A stretch of DNA of 64,000 nt from CAYNZV01 sp965217095 (GTDB taxonomy: Bacteria; Latescibacterota; UBA2968; UBA8231). Under the pieces are notes generated by a model. The model saw only the letters and a program-made list of their open reading frames with translations. It was not told the DNA's origin and made no database searches. Below, one piece after another: positions 16,864-26,234 of the stretch. The stretch is taken from positions 930,001 through 994,000 of the forward strand of contig OZ244235.1 of the NCBI GenBank assembly GCA_965217095.1, given 5' to 3'. The translations under genes and the position numbers were made by a program. Positions within the stretch are counted from its first letter, which is position 1. Each line of letters starts with the position of its first letter.

Positions 16864-18525
16864 ATGGCGGCAGCGACCATTATCCTCGGAATGGTTGCCG
16901 GCTGTGTTCTGCCCACGATCAAGGACGAGCCGAGTTGGAGCACTGCAGCCGCTGAGGCGTTGAGGGCGCAGCTGACGTTCCGGAAACATCAAGAGGCGGA
17001 TACGAGAGTTGGCCACGATCGGATTGCGGGCGATGAGCTTTCCGGGTTCTATCTCCGGCGCTCCGACCGGATGGCGTGGAGTGGACCACGGGGCCCCCTC
17101 GCGCAGGCGGACCAACTGGTGGAGGGGCTTGCCAAGCTTTCTATTGATGGCCTCAATCCGGAAGAGTACGGATTGAGCACCCTCGAAGCTGCTATTGTTT
17201 CAGTACGCAAAACTGACGCAACCTCAGCACAACGACTCCGCCGTCTCGCACAGCTCGACGTCGAGCTGACTACCGCTTTCCTGCGCAGCGCCCGACATCT
17301 GCTCGCTGGGCGCGTGGCCAGGCGCGTCGTGGACGTGGACTGGCGGATCAGCTCACCGACCGGGGATCTGGCGGGATTGCTGGAAATGGCATTGGCGACA
17401 AATCAGGTTCAACCATCGCTGTTGGAGCTGCGGCCACGGCGGATGGAGTACTCGCGGCTGCAGGACGTGCGGCGACGTTACCTGGCACTGGCGGCGGCCG
17501 GGGGGTGGCCCAAGGTGCCCGCAACAGCGGCTTCGGGTCGAATGGATAAGAAGACGGCTGCAATTCTCCGCCAGCGACTGTTCTTGTCCGGAGACAAGCC
17601 GGAGTATGTCGAGGACTCGCAAGTCTCCAACGAACAGTTGCGGGAGAACCTGCGTGGGTTTCAACAGCGTCATGGTCTCCAGGTTTCGGGGTCGATCGAT
17701 TCGGCCACCGTCGCTGCTCTGAATGTCTCGGTTCAGCAACGTATCGCCCAACTTGAACTGAACCTGGAGCGCTGGAGGTGGCTGCCCCACACGCTAGGCA
17801 GTCGTTACATCCTGGTGCGCATCGCCGATTTCGAATTGGACGTCGTCGAGGACGAGAACATCGAAATGACGATGCGGGTGATTGTTGGCAAGCCATATAC
17901 CCGAACTCCGGTTTTTAACAGTGCCCTAACTCAATTGGTGTTCAATCCCTACTGGCGCATTCCTCGCAGCATCGCCGCCGCCGAAATCCTGCCGCTGGTT
18001 GAGCGTGATCCCGACTACCTCGAACGCAATGGTATCCACGCTCTGCCCGTATTTGGTCCGCGTGCCATGCAGAGGGACCCGACCGAGATCGATCTGGACG
18101 CGGTGCGTAAAGGCACGAGCATGTTGGTGCAAAATCCGGGATACAGGAATCCGCTTGGGCGCGTTAAGTTCGTGCTCCCGAATCCATACAACATCTATCT
18201 GCACGACACCCCGGCCGGCGAGCTTTTCGGTCGACGATCCCGGGACTTCAGTCACGGATGTATACGACTCGAACGCAGCGCGGATCTCGCTAGCTATCTT
18301 CTGAAGGATCACGGCGACTGGCCCCGATCGGAGATTGAACGAGTGCTGGACTCGGGAGAGAACGTGCAGGTCCACCTTTCCAAGAGCGTCCCTGTATTTC
18401 TGCTCTATTGGACCGCGTGGGTTGACGATGAGGGTCGTCCTCAGTTCCGTGAGGATATCTATAAAAGCGATGCGGAGCTTAACCGGGCCCTGCTGAAGGC
18501 CGGTGTGTCGGCTTTCCGATTGTAA
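16864..18525 (+). CDS. L,D-transpeptidase (YcbB/LdtD-like), putative lipoprotein
   Basis: About 553 residues. The order is a hydrophobic N-terminus with a possible lipobox (GMVAGC), a helical scaffold region, a peptidoglycan-binding domain (LRGFQQRHGLQVSG) and a YkuD catalytic domain ending in the SHGCIRL motif with the nucleophilic cysteine. It should form 3-3 cross-links or attach proteins to peptidoglycan in the periplasm. The start at 16864 puts the lipobox at a usual distance, and a TATAGT -10-like element lies near 16810. An earlier in-frame ATG at 16750 would overlap the divergent gene and add 38 residues containing positive charges, so the start remains uncertain. Length and domain order fit the YcbB group, not the small ErfK group. 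Confidence 0.9.
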   Translation: MAAATIILGMVAGCVLPTIKDEPSWSTAAAEALRAQLTFRKHQEADTRVGHDRIAGDELSGFYLRRSDRMAWSGPRGPLAQADQLVEGLAKLSIDGLNPEEYGLSTLEAAIVSVRKTDATSAQRLRRLAQLDVELTTAFLRSARHLLAGRVARRVVDVDWRISSPTGDLAGLLEMALATNQVQPSLLELRPRRMEYSRLQDVRRRYLALAAAGGWPKVPATAASGRMDKKTAAILRQRLFLSGDKPEYVEDSQVSNEQLRENLRGFQQRHGLQVSGSIDSATVAALNVSVQQRIAQLELNLERWRWLPHTLGSRYILVRIADFELDVVEDENIEMTMRVIVGKPYTRTPVFNSALTQLVFNPYWRIPRSIAAAEILPLVERDPDYLERNGIHALPVFGPRAMQRDPTEIDLDAVRKGTSMLVQNPGYRNPLGRVKFVLPNPYNIYLHDTPAGELFGRRSRDFSHGCIRLERSADLASYLLKDHGDWPRSEIERVLDSGENVQVHLSKSVPVFLLYWTAWVDDEGRPQFREDIYKSDAELNRALLKAGVSAFRL

Positions 18526-18627
18526 CCCAGGCCGTCGAGGTCTCGGCTGCGTGCGACGCAGGCCATCGAAGCCAAAACCCACCCCTATTTGCTTTTTCGG
18601 GTTCGGTTTATTTATTAGTCCCGACCT

Positions 18628-19008
18628 ATGACCCCGCTTGTTCTTTCTTTGTCGTGCGTTTTGTTGGTTGCATGTGGGAGTGAAGACGTTGCGCAACAAA
18701 CGCCGGCGAACAACCCTGAAAACCAAATCGCACTTGGGAGCGAGTTGTTCAAGAAGAACGGCTGCACGGTTTGTCACGGACGAGGCGGAAGGGGTGACGG
18801 TCACGCCGCAAAGAGTCTGAACCCCCGCCCCCGCGATTTTCGTGAGCTCTCGGCATATCAACAGGGGGGCACGCAAAAGGAAATCGCGGTAACGGTGAAA
18901 AACGGGATTGGTTTGCGCAACAGTGCGATGCCGGCCTACCCGCACTTGAGCGAAGCCGACGCCAACGCTCTGGGGGCGTTCGTGGTTTATCTCCAGGGAC
19001 AGCCGTAG
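18628..19008 (+). CDS. Cytochrome c lipoprotein (single heme)
   Basis: A 126-residue protein with a lipoprotein signal (LSCVLLVACGSE). It has one heme-binding CxxCH (CTVCHGRGGRGDGHAAKSL) at about residues 46-50 and a distal methionine in NSAMPAYPHLSE. This is the architecture of small class I cytochromes that shuttle electrons on the outer face of the inner membrane or in the periplasm. It is followed 33 bases later by the TonB receptor gene. Its redox partner is not in view. Confidence 0.9.
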   Translation: MTPLVLSLSCVLLVACGSEDVAQQTPANNPENQIALGSELFKKNGCTVCHGRGGRGDGHAAKSLNPRPRDFRELSAYQQGGTQKEIAVTVKNGIGLRNSAMPAYPHLSEADANALGAFVVYLQGQP

Positions 19009-19041
19009 TGAATGTGAGTAAAAAAGAAAGGAGTCTCAGAA

Positions 19042-21394
19042 ATGTCGAAGTCCGTTACAGCTCTATTGCTATCGATTCTCGTGCTCGCCGCACGCAGCGA
19101 GGCGGGAGAAACGATCGAGGGAACCGTGCAAAACGCGAACAGTGCAATGCTGGCTGGAGCAAATGTGCAAGTACGGGGGACTGGTCGCGGTGAGGCCACC
19201 GACACCGACGGCAAGTTTCGCATTGCAGGCTTGGCGGCTACCAAGGTGCAAGTTGTGGTCAGCCTGATCGGGTACGGCTCCCAAACCTAGACGGTCGATC
19301 TCCGATCGGGGTCCAAGCGGATAGATTTCGTGCTAACACTCCAACCGATAGAGATGAATCCCCTCGTGATCTCCGCGAGTGCGATCGGAGAAGAGGTGAG
19401 GACTGCTCCCAACAAAGTCAACATCATCGATCGGCGGGAGATCGAACGGTCAACCGGACATACGATCCAAGATGTACTGCAACACTCGGAAGGTCTCTAT
19501 GTGTCGCGGGGCCAGGGGTTGTTGGTAGATTTCCAAACTGTCGTCGTACGTGGCATGACAGCGGGCACCTTCGGCCGCAATTCAGCGGTGCTGACAACCT
19601 TGAACGGGCACTCGCTCAACGGCACCCTGGGTTCCTGGGCGAACATCGGTGATCTGGACGCTATTCCTGCAAGCATTATTCAAAAAACTGAAGTGATCAA
19701 GGGACCGTACGCCTCGATCTACGGATCGGGCGCGACCGGAGGCGTCATCAATATTACTACCCGCAAGCATTTTGATCGCGCCATGGGAGGTGATGTTCAA
19801 TACAAGGTCGGTCCATACGGTTTTCGTTCCATCGCCCCCGCATTCTTCGGTCAGAAGGATCGTTTAACCTATTCCGCCTGGGGTGAGTTTATGCACGGCA
19901 GCGAACGGCTCGGGCGCCGGCGGAAGACGTGGAATCTCGCCAACGGCTATCTCGACGACGGTAGAATCGAGCAGTCGAAGTACGGTTTCATGATCGGGTA
20001 CGATCTGAACGCCGCCGACCGGGTTGATCTGTTGGGCAGTCGACTGGAAAAGTTCAATAACTACGATGGACGGCCGATTAACCGTGAGGAGATCGATAGC
20101 GACTTCTTGCATTTGACTTTTACTCGGAGAATCAACGATGCCTATACCCTTACGGTTCTGGGCAACTGGCTGCGCAATACCTACGATCTGATCGCCGATA
20201 ACAATCCCGCACATCCCGATTCCGCCGCGTGGATAACACGCACTCAGCCCTTTCCCAACAGGGAAATCGGCATCAAAACCGTGCTCAGCGGTAAGCTTGG
20301 TCCCAACCATTTCAATACCGGGGTGGAGTGGCGTCGAAATCGGAGCAGCCGGACGTCCTGGTGGGGCGACCGAGAATTCCTTGAGTTCGACGTCAATGGC
20401 ACCCAGGAGATCTATTCGCTGTTCGTGGAGGATAAGCTGCGTTTCGGAAAGCTTGAGCTAACTCCAGGGTTTCGGGTGGAGCAGTGGCAAGACAACGCGC
20501 TGTACTCGGAGCAGGAGACGCCCGACAACGCGCCCAATTTCCCCGGGCCCGCGCCCGCGTACCTCAACGGTCGCGTACATACAGGGTATGCTTCCGGAAA
20601 GGATGAGAAAGAGGCGTTCAGTCCGAAGGTTGGACTGGCGTACCTGCATACAGACCATCTCAAGATCAGGGCTTCCGCTGGCAGTACCTTTCGGGCGCCG
20701 CGGATAACCGAAACTTACAGTCCCGACTATCAGACCTTGGACTTTCTGAAGTTCCTGGCAAACCCGGGTCTCGACGAGGAAACCCTCGATTTGTCCGCTG
20801 AGGCCATCATCTCTTATGAGGCAGGATTCGACCACCCTGAACCAGCGCCTCGATTTGTCCGCTACCGGGTTTCTCATCGATGCCAGAGATCGTATCGAGT
20901 TTACCTTGACTGGGAGTTTTACGGCAGAGGATCCGTTCGTAATCGTGCACCGAAATCTCGATACGGAAATCACCGGAATCGAAGGAGAGGTGGCTTACGC
21001 CGTCGGACAGAATCTCGGTGTCGGTGCGAATTTTTCGTTTGTAGACGCCGAGTACACCAGCGGCCCGTCCGCCTTTGAGAACGAACCGACACCCTACGTT
21101 CCGGATCATACATTGAACGCCAATGTGGACTACGCCCCGATTCAGGGACTGGATCTGCGTCTGTCGATGCAACGCATAGGTGAAATAACAGACGGCCTTT
21201 TCCCGGGCGGTATCGACGAAATCTTCAATCTCAAAGCTCGCTACGAATTCGCTGGAGCCGGCGAAGATCGATACTTCATCGATGCCGGCCTTACCAACCT
21301 GTTAGATGAGGACTATCAGGTACCTAGCAACGGAGTGTGGGATTACAGGCCGCTGGGCCGGGGGCTGCACCTGACCGCAGGATACGGGTTCTAG
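19042..21394 (+). CDS. TonB-dependent receptor with CarboxypepD-like N-terminal domain; amber codon and frame break
   Basis: The gene opens with GGAG before ATG 19042 and a signal peptide ending near SEA. A carboxypeptidase-regulatory-like domain follows (GTVQNANSAMLAGANVQV, DTDGKFRIAGL). The first frame meets TAG at 19288-19290 but continues in the same frame as TVDLRSG and then a full plug domain (NKVNIIDRREIERSTGHTIQ, VRGMTAG, KTEVIKGPYASIYGSGATGG) and barrel strands. Near 20835 an extra C in ACCACCCTG shifts the frame; the barrel resumes as LNQRLDLSATGFL and ends at 21394 with an aromatic terminus (GYGF). Repaired, it is about 783 residues, normal for a receptor importing siderophores, cobalamin, metals or oligomers. 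The stop replaces a position where Gln is usual (CAG to TAG). Next to a peptide/nickel-type ABC system, it may import the same ligand. Confidence 0.8.
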
Positions 21395-21456
21395 ACGCCA
21401 GTTAATCCCGACTGCCGCACGCCTGCTACGGTGGATCAAGATTTACGCCGTTCAAT

Positions 21457-21504
21457 GGGGCTGCATCACACCTTTCGCCGGTTGGTGCAGCCCTCCGTTT
21501 TTTT
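21457..21504 (+). terminator. Rho-independent terminator after the TonB receptor
   Basis: A stem with GGGCTGCA on the left and TGCAGCCC on the right, with partial pairing continuing inward, is followed by a run of seven T at 21498-21504. It lies 63 bases beyond the receptor stop and just before the substrate-binding protein gene, so the two are probably separate transcripts or an attenuated one. Confidence 0.75.
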
Positions 21505-21519
21505 CCCTGCCAAAGGGAT

Positions 21520-23217
21520 ATGCCGATCCTGTCCATAATCACGATTGTCGTTGTAACGCTGGTGGGATATTCCGTTTCTTCAGCTACGGTACTACTCCGG
21601 ATCGGGACGACTACCGAGATGGCACCTCTCTCTCCGGTGGACACCAACGGCCTATGGTACAGCACCGGTTACATGGGGTTTCTGTTTATGCCTCTGATCA
21701 CCTATCGGGCTCCGGACGCCCGTTTTGGTCCCTGCCTGGCCCAGTCATGGGAGGTAGCAGCCGACAACCGTTCAATTCAGTTCCGGCTGCATTCCGGAGC
21801 ACGATGGCACGACGGCCCGCCGGTTACTGCCGAGGATGTGGCTTTTACTCTGGACTACGTTAAGGAGCACGAGCTCATCGGTCAGCTCTGGCGCTTTCTG
21901 GATCACTCGGAAGTGATAGATTCGCTCACGGTTACCGTACACTTCACCGAACCGGTCGCGTTCTATCAATCCATGTTCTTCCCCTGGCCGAAGATCCTGC
22001 CAAAACACATCTGGAACGGGATATCAGAGCCGGATCTGTTCCAGGGGACGCAAGCGATGGTCGGAAGCGGCCCTTTTTCATTTGCCCAATACGATGCAGA
22101 TGCGCGGGTGGCGTCGCTTCGAAGAGTGTCTGAATTCTTCGGCGGTGATACGGCGGTGGAGCAAATAGATATACGGTATTACGGCTCCAATGAGGCTCTC
22201 GTCCTCGCACTTAGGCAGGGGGATATCGACGTTGTTGTGGGAGCCACCAGCAACATCCCGAACGCGTACGTGGCGGCGGTCGAAGGGGAGGATGCGATTG
22301 GGCTCGTCGAGATAGAGGACTCCGGCGTCCCGTTGACTCTGGTATTTCATGCCACAAGACATCCCACCCACCTCCCGGTTTTCCGCCAGGCCGTCGCGGC
22401 AGCAATCGATTACGGCGCATTTATTCCGACCGTAATGCGCGGTCGGGGTCGCATTCCCGAGCGTGGATTCGTGCCTCCCGCCGCCTGGACCTACGGTGGA
22501 CCATTTCCCCTCCATGTCCACGACGCCGAGCGTGCCGTGGCTCTGCTCGATTCCATCGGATTCAAGGATGTGGACGGCGACGGCCTGCGCGAGGACGAAA
22601 ACGGGAATGACTTCACACTTGAGCTGATTCCGGAAACATGGCAATCTCACGGGGAAGAGTTACGCGCCACCGAACTGCTGGTGTATCAGCTCAAGTCTGT
22701 GGGGATTCTCGCCAAGCTGACCAAATATCTGGTGGAGGAGGAGTACGAGATTCTTTGGGAACGGCGGGACTACCAGGCTTACGTGGGACATGCGACGCAT
22801 GCCAGCGTTCGAGATGGTGGACATGTGTATTTTGCCAACTATCAGGATTACTCCTATGGCACCTTCGAGGATTCGGTCTACCTCGAGATTTTGGATCGTA
22901 TCACCCACGCTCAGAACACAGATGAATATCTGCGATCGGCCAGACAATCCCAGGCATTCAACAGCAGGGAGCTGCCCGGATTGGCTTTGACGTGGAGCTC
23001 GAAGATCTTCGCCTTTCGCAAGGACAGGTTCAGCGGTTGGCAGGGGATGAGCGGTTACGGGTTTCCCAACTACGATTCATGGTTTTCACTACGACCTCTA
23101 CCCGTGGCGGCGGCCAAACCGAGCGACTCGATGTCTCCGGGTTTCTGGACGAAATTCGGTCTCACGGTTGTGCTTCTGGCCGCAGTGTCCTGGGTTTGGA
23201 AACGTCGCAAACCCTAA
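21520..23217 (+). CDS. ABC transporter substrate-binding protein (SBP_bac_5 family) with C-terminal membrane anchor
   Basis: A 565-residue DppA/OppA/NikA-type binding protein. It has an N-terminal hydrophobic signal (residues 1-22), the AQSWEVAADNRSIQFRLHSG and ARWHDGPPVTAEDVAFTLD family motifs, and an EF-hand-like acidic loop (DVDGDGLREDENGND) near residue 350. A C-terminal hydrophobic helix (FGLTVVLLAAVSWVWKRRKP) would anchor it to the inner membrane. Such a terminal anchor is unusual for a diderm periplasmic binding protein. The two permease genes follow with short gaps, so it delivers a peptide, metal chelate or similar ligand to them. Confidence 0.9.
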   Translation: MPILSIITIVVVTLVGYSVSSATVLLRIGTTTEMAPLSPVDTNGLWYSTGYMGFLFMPLITYRAPDARFGPCLAQSWEVAADNRSIQFRLHSGARWHDGPPVTAEDVAFTLDYVKEHELIGQLWRFLDHSEVIDSLTVTVHFTEPVAFYQSMFFPWPKILPKHIWNGISEPDLFQGTQAMVGSGPFSFAQYDADARVASLRRVSEFFGGDTAVEQIDIRYYGSNEALVLALRQGDIDVVVGATSNIPNAYVAAVEGEDAIGLVEIEDSGVPLTLVFHATRHPTHLPVFRQAVAAAIDYGAFIPTVMRGRGRIPERGFVPPAAWTYGGPFPLHVHDAERAVALLDSIGFKDVDGDGLREDENGNDFTLELIPETWQSHGEELRATELLVYQLKSVGILAKLTKYLVEEEYEILWERRDYQAYVGHATHASVRDGGHVYFANYQDYSYGTFEDSVYLEILDRITHAQNTDEYLRSARQSQAFNSRELPGLALTWSSKIFAFRKDRFSGWQGMSGYGFPNYDSWFSLRPLPVAAAKPSDSMSPGFWTKFGLTVVLLAAVSWVWKRRKP

Positions 23218-23241
23218 CCCCGACCATCGCCCAGGTTTGTT

Positions 23242-24192
23242 TTGAGGGATCACGTCTTCAAGAAGAGCGCCCGGTATTCTGTGAGCCTACTGGTTGTGCT
23301 CGCATTGAATTTCACCTTACCCCGCGCCATGCCTGGAGATCCGGTAATGCACCTCATGGGAGCGCAAGACTATTACCGATTTCCCGAGATGGCCCAGCAG
23401 GTTCGAGTAAGGCACGGCTTGGATAGAACGTTGGTTGAACAAGCCTGGACCTATGCGGCCGGTCTTTCGCGAGGAGACCTGGGCGTGTCATTCCGTTACC
23501 GAAGCGATGTTGGCGAGCTCCTGCTGCGCGCCATAAAATGGACGGCATATTTGGTGCTGCCGTCCCTGGCAGTGGGATCCGCACTGGCCGCCTTCCTCGG
23601 GGGCATCGCAGGTTGGCATCAGGGACGGCCGTGGGAGCGGCTGTTAACCATGGGCATAATGATTTTCAGATCGGTTCCGGAGTACGGAATCGCGATGATA
23701 GCGATGCTCGTCCTGGCCTATCACTTCGCGCTGTTCCCCATCGCCGGCATTGCCCAGGTCGGCGGCCTGGAGGTTCTGCGACACGCTCTGCTGCCCTGGA
23801 TCATCCTGAGTCTCCTCTACACCGGACAGTATTACCTGGTGCTGCGGAACGCCATCGCGGCTGCGCGAGCAAAACCGTTCATCGTTAGCGCCCGGGCCCG
23901 CGGACTTACCAGCTGGGTGGTCTTGCGGCGACACGCTTTCCGCGAGGCGATGTTGCCATTTCTGTCCCTGTTGGGTTTGGGACTCGGTTTCTCGGTGTCC
24001 GGGGTGCTGCTGGTGGAGATCGTATTTTCCTGGCCCGGAATGGGATCCTTGATCCTAAGCGCTGTTAACGGCCGTGACTACCCTCTTCTGCAGGGTTGTT
24101 TTCTGCTCCTGACCGTCAGCGTCCTTGTAGTCAACTACCTCACCGATCTCGCGTACGGATTCTGCGATCCGAGATTGAGGGTCGGCTCGTGA
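23242..24192 (+). CDS. ABC transporter permease (DppB/OppB type)
   Basis: A 316-residue inner-membrane permease with a TTG start. The order matches DppB: a first helix, the LPRAMPGDPVMHLMG periplasmic segment, and the MalFG-like EAA loop (ARARGLTSWVVLRRHAFREAM) that docks the ATPase. The C-terminal helices contain VEIVFSWPGMG. The gene overlaps the next permease by four bases (GTGA). Confidence 0.91.
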   Translation: MRDHVFKKSARYSVSLLVVLALNFTLPRAMPGDPVMHLMGAQDYYRFPEMAQQVRVRHGLDRTLVEQAWTYAAGLSRGDLGVSFRYRSDVGELLLRAIKWTAYLVLPSLAVGSALAAFLGGIAGWHQGRPWERLLTMGIMIFRSVPEYGIAMIAMLVLAYHFALFPIAGIAQVGGLEVLRHALLPWIILSLLYTGQYYLVLRNAIAAARAKPFIVSARARGLTSWVVLRRHAFREAMLPFLSLLGLGLGFSVSGVLLVEIVFSWPGMGSLILSAVNGRDYPLLQGCFLLLTVSVLVVNYLTDLAYGFCDPRLRVGS

Positions 24193-24995
24193 ATAGCTTC
24201 GCCGCTCGCCCCGAGTGTCTGATCAGGTGCGGATTCCTGCTTGCCCTCGCCGCGGCCGGCGCGTTGGCAGGTGTTCTGGCCCCTTACGATCCGTGGGCGG
24301 CCAGCGGACTTCCGTTCTCATCTCCCACCTGGCCGCATCTGCTGGGAACAAATGATCTTGGCCAGGATCTCCTCAGTGAAGTGGTCTTCGGTATTCGGCT
24401 TTCGCTGGCCGTGGGTTTGATCGGGGCGGCGGTGGCGACCGCCATTGGGGCGCTTGTCGGACTTGCGGCTGGATTTTACCGGGGTTGGATCGACGAAGCA
24501 CTGATGGGGTTGACCGACACGATAATGTTGATACCGGCACTCCCCCTGATCATCCTCCTGGTTGCCTATTCCGGCCCCAACTTTTGGTGGATAGTTGCGG
24601 TCATAGGTTTGGTTTGGTGGACCGGCACGGCGCGGGCGGTGCGCGCTCGAGTGCTGCAGGTACGGGAAATGCCATTCGTCGAAGCATCGACGGCGCTGGG
24701 TGCCCGCAGATGGCGCACGATGCTGGTCCACGTCTTGCCTAACGTTGGGTCAGTATTGCTGGCGCGCTTCACTATGGCTGTGCCCGAAGCGATTCTCACA
24801 GAGGCCGGCCTCAGCTTTCTGGGTCTGGGAGACCCATCGGTAAAGAGCCTAGGATTAACCTTGAATCACGCCTTTACAAACGGTGGATTGATCAACGGGC
24901 AGTGGTGGTGGTACCTGTTTCCGCTCATGGCTATATCCGCGATAGTGTTGAGCGTATCGCTGCTCGGAATCGGCTCCCAAGCAAACCGCACATAG
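24189..24995 (+). CDS. ABC transporter permease (DppC/OppC type)
   Basis: A 268-residue permease starting at GTG 24189. It shows LLGTNDLGQDLLSEVVFGIR, the characteristic DppC opening; the EAA loop in EASTALGARRWRTMLVHVLPN; and EAGLSFLGLGDPS near the end. With the preceding binding protein and permease it forms the membrane part of a peptide/nickel-family importer. No ATPase gene follows: the next gene is convergent and unrelated. The ATPase must be encoded elsewhere or shared. Confidence 0.92.
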   Translation: MNSFAARPECLIRCGFLLALAAAGALAGVLAPYDPWAASGLPFSSPTWPHLLGTNDLGQDLLSEVVFGIRLSLAVGLIGAAVATAIGALVGLAAGFYRGWIDEALMGLTDTIMLIPALPLIILLVAYSGPNFWWIVAVIGLVWWTGTARAVRARVLQVREMPFVEASTALGARRWRTMLVHVLPNVGSVLLARFTMAVPEAILTEAGLSFLGLGDPSVKSLGLTLNHAFTNGGLINGQWWWYLFPLMAISAIVLSVSLLGIGSQANRT

Positions 24996-25013
24996 CGCCG
25001 AGGCTGTGCCGCA

Positions 25014-26234
25014 CTATCCCAACAGCTCCGATTTTCGTGTAATTCTGTTCCAGTTTTTGTTCTCTCGCCGGCGCTGCAGCAAATACTTCACCCTCGGAAA
25101 GTGCGTCGCGGGGGGCTCGATCTGGAGCAGGAGCCACTCTACCGGAGGCACCACGACGCGAATCAGGTAGAGCAGCTTCTTTGTGATCGGAGCGGAGCCG
25201 AAGAGGTAATAACGAGCCGCGTCGAACGGCCGGATAAACGACTTCAAGTCGAGGAATTCATGCTTGCGCCAAATCCGTTCGAATAGCCATGACCGCGGGC
25301 GGCGAGGGGCCAATGGCTCCAGTTCCGACAGCGTGAGTTCGGGATAGACCAATTGTGTTATCCAGACCATCGAGTGATAGAAGGAATCCCGTAGCCGTCG
25401 TGATCGGGCCTTGGCGCAAAGCAGGTCCCAGTTCAGGCGCGACCTCCATTGTCGATAGAAGGCGGTGATATCGTAGTACCAGAGCATGCGCCCGAATCCG
25501 TGCAGATTGGCGTGAGTGGCGAGATACAGAAGCATCTCTTCCGGACAGAGACTGCAAATCGTATGGCCATGTACTGTCCAATCGTGCGCTTCGTCCCACG
25601 AGGACTCACGCTGGTCGGGCACTCCATAGTTATACAGCCGGAAGTGGATCTCGATAGGAGTAAGACGGTCTCTGGTGAATCGCAGCTGTTCCATGTACTG
25701 GGAATAGTCGACGATTCCCGCCGGCGCCAAGCCCTTGGGCACCGGCGTATCCTGATGAAACCCGGCGGTCTGGAGTATCTCTCGGCACGCGAGATGGTCC
25801 GCCTCGTGAATCAGCAGATCGAGATCGTAGGAGGCGCGCGGCACTCCGGGCGGATGCAGACTCTGCAGAATCGGACCTTTCAACGCCATCGTCTCGATGC
25901 GGCCCGAATTCAACAGATCCAGGCAATGCAGAAGGGTATCGACTTGCTGGCGTTGCAGACGTTTCATTGCGGTGGCCCCATCCTGCAACCTCGATCGTGA
26001 CAAGGACGGGATTTGGTCCAGCAGGGAACAGGCGGAGAGATGGTGATGCAGCAAAGCCATCATCCGGTGGTAGTCGGCCTTGCCGATGATTCGATTCCAG
26101 TCGGGTTGGCCCGTCACCAACCGGGCGAACCGTCGCACCCATTCCTCCTCCAGTTTTTCTCGGCAAGCAAGGACGAGGATGAGATCCTCCGGCGCGAGCC
26201 GATGGTGCGTCTGATCAGATTGATATGAATCCAT
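25014..26234 (-). CDS. Nucleotidyltransferase family protein (NTP_transf_5-like)
   Basis: A protein of about 406 residues of the uncharacterised nucleotidyltransferase family found in polysaccharide and HPr-related-kinase loci. The signature is MALKGPILQSL followed by SYDLDLLIHEAD (paired acidic residues of the polymerase-beta fold) and later IEIHFRLYNYG. The family is inferred to transfer NMP to an unknown acceptor. ATG 26234 is taken as the start because codons further upstream lie inside the divergent flippase gene. That ATG overlaps the flippase ATG on the other strand, so one of the two starts may be wrong. It frames a locus with a flippase, APH-like kinase and HprK-like kinase. Confidence 0.8.
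   Translation of the reverse strand: MDSYQSDQTHHRLAPEDLILVLACREKLEEEWVRRFARLVTGQPDWNRIIGKADYHRMMALLHHHLSACSLLDQIPSLSRSRLQDGATAMKRLQRQQVDTLLHCLDLLNSGRIETMALKGPILQSLHPPGVPRASYDLDLLIHEADHLACREILQTAGFHQDTPVPKGLAPAGIVDYSQYMEQLRFTRDRLTPIEIHFRLYNYGVPDQRESSWDEAHDWTVHGHTICSLCPEEMLLYLATHANLHGFGRMLWYYDITAFYRQWRSRLNWDLLCAKARSRRLRDSFYHSMVWITQLVYPELTLSELEPLAPRRPRSWLFERIWRKHEFLDLKSFIRPFDAARYYLFGSAPITKKLLYLIRVVVPPVEWLLLQIEPPATHFPRVKYLLQRRRENKNWNRITRKSELLG

Noticed and set aside
17926..18945. Long minus-strand ORF of 339 codons
   Set aside because: It lies antisense to the L,D-transpeptidase and cytochrome c genes, with no recognisable motifs; the plus-strand genes carry clear catalytic signatures.
19288..19290. 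Pyrrolysine or other stop recoding at the amber codon
   Set aside because: A single site in a gene with another sequence defect, with a natural Gln codon one base away, is better explained by an error or nonsense mutation.
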